The notes: generated from the sequence alone by a model not told the origin. A stretch of 15,846 nt of DNA from Bacillota bacterium (GCA_030535715.1 JAUNRL010000008.1:1-15846), one strand, 5' to 3'. Shown: positions 1 to 10,964, counted from the first letter of the stretch. Made by a program: numbers and translations.

Positions 1-678
1 TTCAGCATCGGAAGTGTGAACTTCACAGAGACGGTAGTCCTCGGCTGGATCATCAGCATTATCATTCTGATCTTCGCTTTCTGCGCGACGAGAAATATGC
101 AGCGCGTACCCAGGGGAGCTCAGCTGGTGGGCGAGCTCCTGGTCGGCTTCATGTATAAAATGGTTCGCGATACCATGGGAGAAATCGGCGAGAGGTTCAC
201 TCCTTACATGGGCACGTTGATCGTCTTTCTGGGATTCGGCAGTATGCTGGGTCTGCTGGAGCTGCGGCCCATCACGGCGGATCTGAACTGCACCGGTCCG
301 CTGGCGCTGGTTTCCTTCGTTATGATTCATTACAACTCCATCAGAGCAAGAGGATTCATCGGATACAACAAGCACATGGCTTCGCCTTATCTGTGGATGT
401 GGCCTCTCAACCTCATGAGTGAGTGCATGTTCCCCGTTACTCTGGCCTGCCGGATTTTCGGCAACATCTTCGCGGGCGTCATTGTCATGACGCTGGTCTA
501 CAGCGGACTGGCCACCGCATCTCACGCACTGGGTTCGGTCGTTCCGTTCTTCCAGATCGCTTTCCCGCTGCCGCTGAACTTCTGGTTCGACATGTTCGAG
601 CCTATCCTGCAGGCATACATCTTTACTATGTTAACAATGGTGTTCATCGCCACCGGCAGAACCGTTGACGAGGACTAA
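1..678 (+). CDS. atpB: F-type ATP synthase subunit a (5' end outside window)
   Basis: Membrane subunit a of the Fo motor, which forms the ion half-channels next to the c-ring. The frame is open from base 1 and reads FSIGSVNFTETVV before a possible GTG at 16. This matches the usual N-terminal part of subunit a, so the gene almost certainly starts upstream and the GTG is internal. 225 residues are visible. The essential stator arginine lies in the motif LACRIFGN (codon at 451-453), the counterpart of E. coli Arg210. Several hydrophobic segments follow the family pattern, ending with the helix containing FEPILQAYIFTMLTMVF. It is followed 28 bp later by atpE, in the standard atp operon order. Assignment is secure; only the start is missing. 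Confidence 0.97.
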   Translation, partial: FSIGSVNFTETVVLGWIISIIILIFAFCATRNMQRVPRGAQLVGELLVGFMYKMVRDTMGEIGERFTPYMGTLIVFLGFGSMLGLLELRPITADLNCTGPLALVSFVMIHYNSIRARGFIGYNKHMASPYLWMWPLNLMSECMFPVTLACRIFGNIFAGVIVMTLVYSGLATASHALGSVVPFFQIAFPLPLNFWFDMFEPILQAYIFTMLTMVFIATGRTVDED

Positions 679-706
679 CCGTTAAAGGAATAAGGAGGAT
701 ATTACA

Positions 707-967
707 ATGACTGGATTCACTGGAGCAGAATTGATTGCCGCAATGTCATCGTTGGGCGCAGGTATCGCGATGGTAGCCATGATCGGTGTCGGAGTCGGCA
801 TTGGCTTTAACGCCGGTAAGACTGTCGAAAGCACCGCGCGTCAGCCGGAGGCGCAGGGCACCCTGCTGAAGCTGATGCTGATCGGCGTAGCGCTGACCGA
901 GACGGCCGGTATTTTCGCGCTGGTTATCGCGATCATGCTACTGTTCGCCAATCCGCTTATGCCGTAA
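707..967 (+). CDS. atpE: F-type ATP synthase subunit c
   Basis: Hairpin proteolipid that oligomerises into the rotating c-ring. 86 residues, two transmembrane helices joined by the conserved polar loop ARQPEAQG (44-51). The ion-binding carboxylate is Glu65 in LTETAGIF. Aligned without gaps to the Ilyobacter tartaricus c subunit as I remember it, the positions that bind Na+ are Ile32 (Gln there), Leu63, Glu65, Thr66 (Ser there), Ala67 (Thr there) and Phe70 (Tyr there). The sodium signature is therefore only partly present and the coupling ion cannot be decided from sequence. Helix 1 has the glycine-rich GVGVGIG with Val28 where Pro is common. A strong AAGGAGG at 692-698 precedes the ATG. Confidence 0.97.
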   Translation: MTGFTGAELIAAMSSLGAGIAMVAMIGVGVGIGFNAGKTVESTARQPEAQGTLLKLMLIGVALTETAGIFALVIAIMLLFANPLMP

Positions 968-1016
968 AAAGGCGGAAGGGATGCACAGATGACAGATGAA
1001 GGAAGGAGGAAATACG

Positions 1017-1532
1017 ATGGTTGAGTTGCATCAGAGTTTGATTAAATTTGACTGGACATCACTGATGGTCGTCCTGAACCTTCTCATCCTGTATATCATC
1101 CTGAAAAAATATTTCTGGGAAAAGATCAGAAAATTCATGACCGACCGTGAGAATGCGGTGAAGGATGCTTTTGACAGCGCAGAGGCCATGAACCGGCGTG
1201 CCGATGAGAAGATGCGCAACTACAGCGCGCGGATCGCGAACGTCGAGGAAGAGGGCCGTGAGATCATCCGTCAGGCGAAACAGCAGGCGGATGCTCAGGC
1301 ACAGGAAGTTCTGGCGGACGCGCGGCAGCAGGCCAGCGCAATGATGGTCAAAGCCGAAAAGAACATTGAGCTGGAAAAGGCAAAGGCAATAGAGGAGATG
1401 CGGCAGGAAATCGGATCTCTGGCTTTGCTTGCGGCGGAGAGAATCGTCGGCAGAGAGATTGAGAACATCGGACAGGAAGCCATTGTTGACGATGTCATCA
1501 ATCAGGCAAGGAGCACGGGATGGCAGAATTAA
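1017..1532 (+). CDS. atpF: F-type ATP synthase subunit b
   Basis: Peripheral-stalk subunit that holds F1 against the rotating shaft. One N-terminal membrane helix (about residues 14-32, SLMVVLNLLILYIILKKYF) is followed by a long charged, alanine-rich helix typical of the b-subunit coiled coil. An in-frame ATG at 996 would give 178 residues. I chose the ATG at 1017 (171 residues) because AGGAGG at 1004-1009 lies inside the longer version and is correctly spaced for 1017. The end overlaps the start of atpH by 13 bp, which suggests translational coupling. Confidence 0.95.
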   Translation: MVELHQSLIKFDWTSLMVVLNLLILYIILKKYFWEKIRKFMTDRENAVKDAFDSAEAMNRRADEKMRNYSARIANVEEEGREIIRQAKQQADAQAQEVLADARQQASAMMVKAEKNIELEKAKAIEEMRQEIGSLALLAAERIVGREIENIGQEAIVDDVINQARSTGWQN

Positions 1533-2059
1533 CAGTAGGTATGACCTATGGGACTGCACTGTTCGAAGCCGCCTCGGAGCAGGGTAAGCCGGAGCAGATA
1601 AGGGAAGAGGCCGGACAGATCCTCGAAATCCTCGATAAAGAGCCGGATCTCCGTGCTTTCGTCAATTATCCGGCTATCTCCGCGGAGGAGAAGAAGAAGG
1701 TCCTGCGGGATATTTTTGAAGGAAGGATCTGCGAGGAACTGCTGAACTTCCTGTATGTGCTGATCGACAAGCGGCGCATTGGACAGTTCGAGCGGATCAT
1801 CCGAGTCTACCGGGATCTGGCCGACCATGAAGAGGGCGTGGCCTACGGCATGGTCTATTCTGCTGTGCCTCTGGACGGGGGGTGGCTGGCGGAGATCGAG
1901 GAACAGACCTCGAAGCTTCTGCAGCAGAAGGTCAGACTGACCAATGGAACAGATCCACATCTTCTGGCGGGGTTCAGGATCCTTGTGGAAGGCAAGGTGA
2001 TCGATGCTTCCTATAGAAAGAGATTTGACGAGATGGCAAGTCAATTGAACATATCCTAG
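1520..2059 (+). CDS. atpH: F-type ATP synthase subunit delta
   Basis: Delta (OSCP) subunit linking the peripheral stalk to the top of the alpha3beta3 head. 179 residues, the normal length. The N-terminal helical domain (AELTVGMTYGTALFEAA, about 1-105) and the C-terminal region ending with LLAGFRILVEGKVIDASYRKRFDEM match the family; the LAGFRI...G..IDAS pattern is its most conserved segment. AAGGAG at 1508-1513 lies inside the end of atpF. Next to atpF and atpA as expected. Confidence 0.95.
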   Translation: MAELTVGMTYGTALFEAASEQGKPEQIREEAGQILEILDKEPDLRAFVNYPAISAEEKKKVLRDIFEGRICEELLNFLYVLIDKRRIGQFERIIRVYRDLADHEEGVAYGMVYSAVPLDGGWLAEIEEQTSKLLQQKVRLTNGTDPHLLAGFRILVEGKVIDASYRKRFDEMASQLNIS

Positions 2060-3637
<1,578 letters not shown>

Positions 3638-3715
3638 CGGCCGTGGAGCCGGAGTTGCCTTTGCAGAAGCAATATCAGCGCCCGGCGGATAATCTGAGAA
3701 AAAGGAGGTGAGCGC

Positions 3716-5999
<2,284 letters not shown>

Positions 6000-6000
6000 C

Positions 6001-6441
6001 ATGGCAGTAAACAGCGTAAAACTGGAAATCATCACCCCGTCCAAACTGTTTTACCGGGGTGAGGTGGATCTGGTGATCGTGACGACGCTGGATGGAGATG
6101 AGGGCTTCATGGCCGGTCACTGCTGGGGCTGCAAGCTGCTGGATATCGGAGAACTCTGGATTCAGGAGAAGGGCGCTGATAAGAATGACTGGCGGGTTGC
6201 CGCGCTGGCCGGAGGGTTTATCGAGATCAAGGACAGCGTCATCATCTACACCGACGCGGTGGAGTGGTCCGAGGACATCGACATGGAGCGGGCCCTCAGC
6301 CAGAAAGCCATGGCGGAAGACTGGCTGACAGAGCACGAGGAATCCGGCGATCCCAACGATGTCATCAAAGCGAAGATCATCATCGCCAAGAACCTGACCC
6401 GGAGCAACGTGGCCAACGGCGGCGTGCGGCGCCGCTATTGA
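6001..6441 (+). CDS. atpC: F-type ATP synthase subunit epsilon
   Basis: Rotor subunit that links gamma to the c-ring and often acts as an inhibitor. 146 residues, slightly long for the family. The N-terminal beta-sandwich is visible (KLEIITPSKLFYRGEVDLVIVTTLDGDEGFMAGH), followed by a helical C-terminal part from about residue 93. The frame is open upstream inside atpD, but the ATG at 6001, one base after the atpD stop, gives the family N-terminus; its ribosome binding site is weak, suggesting coupling to atpD. Odd: the segment after GDEGFMAGH, usually PLLT-like, is CWGCKLL with Cys41 and Cys44. A GC-rich hairpin (6419-6435) covers the last codons without a U-run, so no terminator is visible after the operon. 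Confidence 0.93.
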   Translation: MAVNSVKLEIITPSKLFYRGEVDLVIVTTLDGDEGFMAGHCWGCKLLDIGELWIQEKGADKNDWRVAALAGGFIEIKDSVIIYTDAVEWSEDIDMERALSQKAMAEDWLTEHEESGDPNDVIKAKIIIAKNLTRSNVANGGVRRRY

Positions 6442-6582
6442 AGCCTGGCCGGAGAAAGACAGTATACGTGGCGGGGAGAGTGAGATAAAATGAGAAGGGG
6501 AAGGAAATCCCGGAGGATAAGACATCAGCGCAGCGCACAAAGACAAAGCGGTTAGCGCGGACGTAAGGAACAGGAGGGTAAT

Positions 6583-6957
6583 ATGGAACAGAGATTTTAC
6601 ATCTGCAAACACTGTGGAAACATTATCGCGAAACTGAAGGATTCCGGCGTGCCGGTCGTCTGCTGCGGAGAACCTATGGCGGAGCTCATCCCGGGAACTA
6701 CAGACGCAGCCGTGGAAAAGCATGTGCCGGAGTATTCCGTCGAGGGGAACATGGTTAGGGTGAAGGTGGGATCCGTCGAGCATCCTATGACGTTGGAGCA
6801 CTATATCGAGTGGATCCTGCTGCACACGAAACAGGGGAACCAGAGGAAGGTGCTGACGCCGAAGGACAAGCCGGAAGCCTGTTTCGCCCTGTGCGACGGA
6901 GACGAGGTGGAAGCGGTCTACGCCTACTGCAACCTGCACAGTCTCTGGAAGAGGTAA
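6583..6957 (+). CDS. dfx: Desulfoferrodoxin (superoxide reductase)
   Basis: Cytoplasmic iron protein that reduces superoxide to hydrogen peroxide without making oxygen, typical of anaerobes. 124 residues, the normal two-domain length. The N-terminal desulforedoxin domain has all four rubredoxin-like iron ligands: Cys8, Cys11, Cys27 and Cys28. The C-terminal domain has the square-pyramidal iron site: His47 in EKHVP (with Glu45 and Lys46), His67 in EHPM, His73 in HYI, and Cys116 and His119 in CNLH. All ligands are intact, so the enzyme is predicted to be active. An AGGAGGG at 6572-6578 sets the start. It lies 141 bp after atpC; the gap shows no clear promoter or terminator. Confidence 0.96.
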   Translation: MEQRFYICKHCGNIIAKLKDSGVPVVCCGEPMAELIPGTTDAAVEKHVPEYSVEGNMVRVKVGSVEHPMTLEHYIEWILLHTKQGNQRKVLTPKDKPEACFALCDGDEVEAVYAYCNLHSLWKR

Positions 6958-6983
6958 GCCCGGATCTTACAGCATGGCTCAAA

Positions 6984-7018
6984 AAACGGGGGTCAGCGAT
7001 CATAGCTGATCCCCGTTT
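6984..7018 (+). terminator. Stable hairpin between dfx and the P-type ATPase-like gene
   Basis: A 14-bp stem pairs AAACGGGGGTCAGC (6984-6997) with GCTGATCCCCGTTT (7005-7018) with one G-T wobble and a 7-base loop. On the + strand only three Ts follow, so it would be a weak terminator or a processing/attenuation hairpin for the dfx transcript. On the - strand the stem is followed by six Ts (A-run 6981-6986), which is the better terminator shape, yet no confident - strand gene ends here. It ends two bases before the ATG at 7020. Confidence 0.5.
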
Positions 7019-7019
7019 G

Positions 7020-9020
7020 ATGCCGGGGATGTTGAATAGCGGCGGCCTCCGCCCGGAAAGGGTGGTGTACGAACCGGTGCGGGCGGGATATAATATGGTC
7101 ATGGCGGACAGCAGCGGAAAGACAAAAGAAGAGAAGAAACTGCGGGCGTTCTTTGAAGAGATCGCGCGGGACAGAAATGAGATGGCGCTGGCAGGGCTGA
7201 AAAAGCGGATGATCCTGTCGGTGATCTTCCTGGTGGTTCAGTGCGCTCTTCTGCTGGCGGGCATCGAGATGGAAGTGCCCATGGATTTTCAGGCTGCGCT
7301 GATGCTGATCCCCCTGATCGCGCTGAACAGCCGCTGTTATATCGACGGGTTCCAGTCGATTCGCACCCGGCAGCCGGAGAAAAATATCCTGGCGGCCATC
7401 GGATCCATTCTGGCCATCGTGAGCTTTCATTTTGTTGCGGCATCGGTGGTGCTCACCACCATGGCGCTGTGCCGGTACTGCGAGGCCTATGTACGGTTTC
7501 GACTCAACAGCCATCTGAATGATCTGGTGGAAGCGGAACCGGATGACGGGAAACTGCATGAGGGGGATATTCTGACCATTGGCGCAGGGGAGATAATCCC
7601 TGTGGACGGTGTGATCCTGTCCGGGGGAACGATGATTGACGAAGAACTGATTACCGGAGAGCGGATCCTTTCCGGGAAGAAGGACGGGCATGTGGTGTTT
7701 GCCGGCACGGGAAACGTGGGCTCGGAGATTTCCATTCGGGTGATGCATACGGGAAAGGACCGCATGATCGCGCGGCTCATTGACCATATCAGCCAGGCGA
7801 CCCTGACACGTTCTCCCAGAGCGGCGAAGGCAGAGAAGACTGCCCGCTGGTTTGTCGCGGCCGTCCTGGCGGCGGCGGTGATCTCCACCGCGGTCTGGAC
7901 GTTGATGGGGGTGGAGTTCAAGCTGGCCACCCTGACGGGGATTGCTGCCCTCATCATCGCAAATCCCTACGCTTTTTCCGTAGCGCTGCCCATGTCGGTT
8001 CTGGCCTCCGTTGTCCGGGGTGCGGAGCAGGGAATCCTGATCCGTTCAGCGGATATTCTGGAGGATGCCCGGGACATCAATACCATCGTCATGAACAAGA
8101 CGGGAACCATCACGGCGGGAGATCCGGAAATCAGCGATGTGATCTCGTTGCGTGGGGATTTTACCCTGAAACTTGCGGGAGCTCTGGAGCGGGGCGCGAA
8201 GCATCCCTATGGCAGAATGATCTGGCAGACGGCAGTCGATCGGTATGGAGACCTGCCGGAGGGACAGATCTCCGAGTACGTCGAGGGAAGGGGAATCTGC
8301 AGTAATCTGGAAGGCAGATCCTATCTGGTTGGAAACGCCCTTTTCATGAAGGAACGTCAGGTTCCCGTGGAGGGAGAGAATATCAGAAATCTTTTTCTGC
8401 AGGGAAAGAGCGTGATCTTTTTCGCGGAGGGAAGCGAAGTCATCGGCGTTATCGCCCTGCGGGACATGCCGAAGCCGTCCAGCCTCAAGGCCATCACCCT
8501 AATAGAGGGAATGGGCATTGATGTGGGCATGCTGACCGGAGACAGCCGGCAGACGGCGGAGGCTATTCGGGGAGAACTGGGTATCGACCATATCTTCGCG
8601 GATATCCTTCCCCGGGACAAGAAGCAGATTGTGGAGAAGATCCGGCGGGAGAAAAGGAAGATCGTTGCCATGGTGGGGGACGGCGTTCACGACGCGCCGG
8701 TCATCGAGGCGGCGGATCTTGGCATCGCCATAGGAACAGGAAAGGATATCTACATCGGGCCGGGGGATATCATTCTGATAAGCGATGATCTGCTGGATGT
8801 TGTGCGGGCCATGCGGCTGGCGCATCTGACCTCGCGGAACCTGCGGCAGAGTATTGCCTTTGCATACATCTACAACATCGTTGCGGTACTCTGCACCACG
8901 GTGGTGATCGCCGCGTTCTCACAGATTACCATGGCGCCTGCCGTGGCTGCGCTGATCATGTGCGCCAGTCAGATTCTGGTCGTGTTCAATACGCTGCGCA
9001 TCGGGCGGGCGCACCTGTGA
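7020..9020 (+). CDS. Degenerate P1B-type (copper/heavy-metal) P-type ATPase homologue, phosphorylation Asp replaced by Asn
   Basis: About 666 residues with the full P1B-ATPase layout: membrane segments at about 64-155, actuator domain at about 180-240, two further helices, P and N domains, and a final helix pair at about 617-660. No N-terminal metal-binding domain is present. Key motifs are altered. The phosphorylated Asp of DKTGT is Asn359 (NKTGT). The CPC metal motif is Asn315-Pro-Tyr317. TGES is TGER (212-215). GDGVNDAP is GDGVHDAP (Asp554, His557). Retained are TGD at 506-508, the HP pair at 395-396 and the GxG at 423-425 that bind ATP in the N domain, the YN pair, and Met647/Ser650 of the last helix. 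The frame is uninterrupted, so this looks like a maintained pseudoenzyme rather than decay. No ribosome binding site is clear: ATG at 7020, 7095 or 7101 are all possible, and the frame also opens upstream into dfx. Function is not predictable; a sensor or regulatory role is inference. Confidence 0.82.
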   Translation: MPGMLNSGGLRPERVVYEPVRAGYNMVMADSSGKTKEEKKLRAFFEEIARDRNEMALAGLKKRMILSVIFLVVQCALLLAGIEMEVPMDFQAALMLIPLIALNSRCYIDGFQSIRTRQPEKNILAAIGSILAIVSFHFVAASVVLTTMALCRYCEAYVRFRLNSHLNDLVEAEPDDGKLHEGDILTIGAGEIIPVDGVILSGGTMIDEELITGERILSGKKDGHVVFAGTGNVGSEISIRVMHTGKDRMIARLIDHISQATLTRSPRAAKAEKTARWFVAAVLAAAVISTAVWTLMGVEFKLATLTGIAALIIANPYAFSVALPMSVLASVVRGAEQGILIRSADILEDARDINTIVMNKTGTITAGDPEISDVISLRGDFTLKLAGALERGAKHPYGRMIWQTAVDRYGDLPEGQISEYVEGRGICSNLEGRSYLVGNALFMKERQVPVEGENIRNLFLQGKSVIFFAEGSEVIGVIALRDMPKPSSLKAITLIEGMGIDVGMLTGDSRQTAEAIRGELGIDHIFADILPRDKKQIVEKIRREKRKIVAMVGDGVHDAPVIEAADLGIAIGTGKDIYIGPGDIILISDDLLDVVRAMRLAHLTSRNLRQSIAFAYIYNIVAVLCTTVVIAAFSQITMAPAVAALIMCASQILVVFNTLRIGRAHL

Positions 9021-9068
9021 GAGTGCTTCATTTCCTTAAATAGTCGAAAAATTTCAGCACATTTGTTA

Positions 9069-9098
9069 TTTACATCCCGTCGCATCTGGAAGTATAAT
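9069..9098 (+). promoter_or_regulatory. Promoter of the aminotransferase gene
   Basis: TTTACA (9069-9074), an 18-bp spacer and a perfect TATAAT (9093-9098) form a good sigma-A type promoter. Transcription would begin near 9105, leaving a leader of about 120 nt. The leader contains modest inverted repeats (CTGAAAGGC at 9131-9139 against GCC at 9151-9153 and TTTCAG at 9159-9164; CAGC at 9162 against GCTG at 9173). I do not recognise a known riboswitch in it. Confidence 0.7.
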
Positions 9099-9226
9099 AA
9101 TTCTGTAAAGAGACTTCTCAGAGTTCATTTCTGAAAGGCAGTTCTGGGTCGCCTGATTTTTCAGCTGGTTTTGCTGCGGAATGAATATGGGCAGACGTCA
9201 TAGTGTTTTTATAAGGAGGTCACAAG

Positions 9227-10615
9227 ATGACTGAAAGAAATATGCGGAAAGCTTTGGAAGAAGCGAAGAGAGTCGTAGGAATGATTGAGGCTGACGAGTT
9301 GACGGCGGAGCAGAAAAAGGCGATCCATGACGATTCTATCAAAAACTTCAATGAGAACGTCAATCCCGGCTGGCTGGAGTACAGAAAGTCTGTATCCACT
9401 GATGCGGCATTCGTTGAGTGGGAAGACGAGGGCGATGTATTTAGAGATCTGAACGGCGTTGAGTTCATCGACTGCCTGGGTGGATTCGGAATCTTTGCCT
9501 GCGGCCACGGCAATCCGGAAATCAAGAAGACCGTTATGGCTCAGCTGGACAGATACTCCCTGCACTCTCAGGAACTGGTTGACCCGCTGAGAGGTTACCT
9601 GGCAAACCTGCTGGGCATGATCACTCCGGGAGACCTGCAGTACTGCTTCTTTACCAACGGCGGTGCTGAAGCTGTCGAAATGGCGCTGAAACTGGCCAGA
9701 CTGGCCACCGGCGGCAGATGGTACATCTCCACCGTAGGCGCGTTCCACGGCAAGTCCATGGGCGCTATTTCCATGGGCGGCAAGGGCGCATACAGAGAAG
9801 ACTATATCCCGATGATTCAGCAGGTACAGCACGTCAGGTACGGCGATGCGGATGCGGCGAGAGTTGCGATTGAGAACCTGGAAGCGGTCGGCGAGAAGGT
9901 TGCGGGCCTGATCGTAGAGCCGATTCAGGGCGAAGCCGGCGTCATGATCCCGCCGGATGGCTATCTTGCTGACCTGAGAAAGATCTGCGACGATCACGGC
10001 GTAGCCCTGATCTTCGACGAGATCCAGACCGGTCTCGGACGTACGGGCACCCTGTGGAGATGCGACCACGAAGGCGTATGCCCCGACATCATGACCTATG
10101 GTAAGGCTTCCTCCGGCGGCCTGGTACCGATCACCGGTATCATCGCAAGACCCTGGACCTATGAGAAGTCCGGCATCGGCACGGGACAGGAAGGCAAGAT
10201 GTTCGAGAATCCGTGGATCCTGGGATCCCCGACCTTCGGCGGCAACCCGCTGGCCTGTGCGGCATTCATCTCCACCATCAGATACATGCTGGAGAACGAT
10301 CTGCCGGGACAGTCCAAGGCAAAGGGCGATAAGTATCTGGCCGGTCTGCAGAAGCTGCATGAGAAGTATCCGACCGTTCTGACCACGTTCAGAGGATCTG
10401 GCATGCTGATCTGCATGGAATTCCCAACAGACGAAATCGGCCACGAAGTCACCAAGGCTTTGTTCGCGAGAAACGTCATGACGGCAGGTACGTTGGTCAA
10501 TGCGCAGACTGTCCGTATCGAGCCGCCTCTTGTACAGGCTGACGAGACCATCGATAAGGTTCTGGCTGCTCTGGATGAGGCTCTGGCAGAAGTCAAGGAA
10601 GCGTACAAACTGTAG
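9227..10615 (+). CDS. patA: Putrescine aminotransferase-like class III aminotransferase
   Basis: PLP-dependent class III aminotransferase, 462 residues. It resembles E. coli putrescine aminotransferase (PatA/YgjG) over its whole length, including NVNPGWLEYRKSV, the block EFIDCLGGFGIF, LHSQELVDPLR, GAFHGKSMGA, EPIQGEAGVM, TFGGNPLACAA and the C-terminal VRIEPPL. The Schiff-base lysine is Lys293 in YGKASSGG, and Asp264 in IFDEIQTG contacts the PLP ring nitrogen. The expected reaction is putrescine plus 2-oxoglutarate to 4-aminobutanal (giving 1-pyrroline) plus glutamate; cadaverine or another diamine could be the real substrate. GGAGG at about 9213-9217 sets the start. It has its own promoter and terminator and so appears monocistronic. 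The family is certain; the exact substrate is less so. Confidence 0.9.
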   Translation: MTERNMRKALEEAKRVVGMIEADELTAEQKKAIHDDSIKNFNENVNPGWLEYRKSVSTDAAFVEWEDEGDVFRDLNGVEFIDCLGGFGIFACGHGNPEIKKTVMAQLDRYSLHSQELVDPLRGYLANLLGMITPGDLQYCFFTNGGAEAVEMALKLARLATGGRWYISTVGAFHGKSMGAISMGGKGAYREDYIPMIQQVQHVRYGDADAARVAIENLEAVGEKVAGLIVEPIQGEAGVMIPPDGYLADLRKICDDHGVALIFDEIQTGLGRTGTLWRCDHEGVCPDIMTYGKASSGGLVPITGIIARPWTYEKSGIGTGQEGKMFENPWILGSPTFGGNPLACAAFISTIRYMLENDLPGQSKAKGDKYLAGLQKLHEKYPTVLTTFRGSGMLICMEFPTDEIGHEVTKALFARNVMTAGTLVNAQTVRIEPPLVQADETIDKVLAALDEALAEVKEAYKL

Positions 10616-10630
10616 GTTGTCAATACATAA

Positions 10631-10651
10631 GAGGGTTGCTCCGCAGCCCTC
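10631..10651 (+). other. RNA hairpin just after the aminotransferase stop
   Basis: GAGGGTTGC pairs with GCAGCCCTC (one G-T wobble) around a TCC loop. No U-run follows, so it is not itself a terminator; it may protect the 3' end of the mRNA upstream of the true terminator. Confidence 0.5.
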
Positions 10652-10661
10652 CCAAACTGTA

Positions 10662-10697
10662 GACAAAGGCCCTCATGAAGAGGGGCCTTTTTGTCAT
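10662..10697 (+). terminator. Intrinsic terminator of the aminotransferase gene
   Basis: AAAGGCCCT (10665-10673) pairs with GGGGCCTTT (10682-10690, one T-G wobble), followed by TTG; the pairing can extend outward through GAC/GTC with a small bulge. Five Ts at 10688-10692 complete a typical intrinsic terminator. Confidence 0.85.
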
Positions 10698-10792
10698 GTT
10701 CAGAATTTAAAACAGCAGAGAAAAGAAGAGCATAAAGACGTATTTGCCTATGCGGTAGAGACAGCCTGCGATGAGAACGGACCATCCAGGCG

Positions 10793-10957
10793 TCAGTCAA
10801 ACACCAGCGAGGGGGCGGCACAGGCCCGGGTCTTCATCTCGCTGTCCAGCCTATACAGGCCCTTGGCATCGGTGCCGAAAAGCTCGAATTTCTGGACGTC
10901 GTTGTCCGTGTTGTCTTCCTCCCTCAATAGAACGAGTTCATCGGTGCAATACTGCTC
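10793..10957 (-). pseudogene. Coding-like minus-strand frame lacking a normal start codon
   Basis: Read on the - strand, the frame ending with TGA at 10795-10793 translates as EQYCTDELVLLREEDNTDND, then VQKFELFGTDAKGLYRLDSE and MKTRACAAPSLVFD. Third codon positions are mostly G or C, as in the real genes here, and the acidic, mixed composition is protein-like. No ATG or GTG lies in frame upstream; a TTG at 10927-10925 would give 44 residues but has no clear ribosome binding site. I do not recognise the family. It may be a gene remnant, a small protein with an unusual start, or chance. Confidence 0.33.
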
Positions 10958-10964
10958 CGCTCTT

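Noticed and set aside
16..18. GTG as the start codon of atpB
   Set aside because: The frame is open to base 1 and the residues before it match the family, so it is internal to a gene cut by the window edge.
6419..6435. Terminator at the end of atpC
   Set aside because: A six-bp GC hairpin is present but no T-run follows; it probably just reflects arginine codons.
6490..6555. Tiny basic ORF (21 residues) between atpC and dfx with a weak GGAGAG upstream
   Set aside because: Very short, arginine-rich composition typical of chance frames in GC-rich DNA; no recognisable family.
6810..7019. N-terminal extension of the P-type ATPase-like protein overlapping dfx
   Set aside because: It overlaps a well-supported gene in another frame, and the extension is arginine/glycine-rich shadow sequence without family resemblance.
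10707..10796. Minus-strand hydrophobic frame of 29 residues (ending YVFMLFFSLLF), resembling a small toxin-like membrane peptide
   Set aside because: No start codon of usual type, no ribosome binding site and no paired antisense RNA promoter visible; most likely chance.
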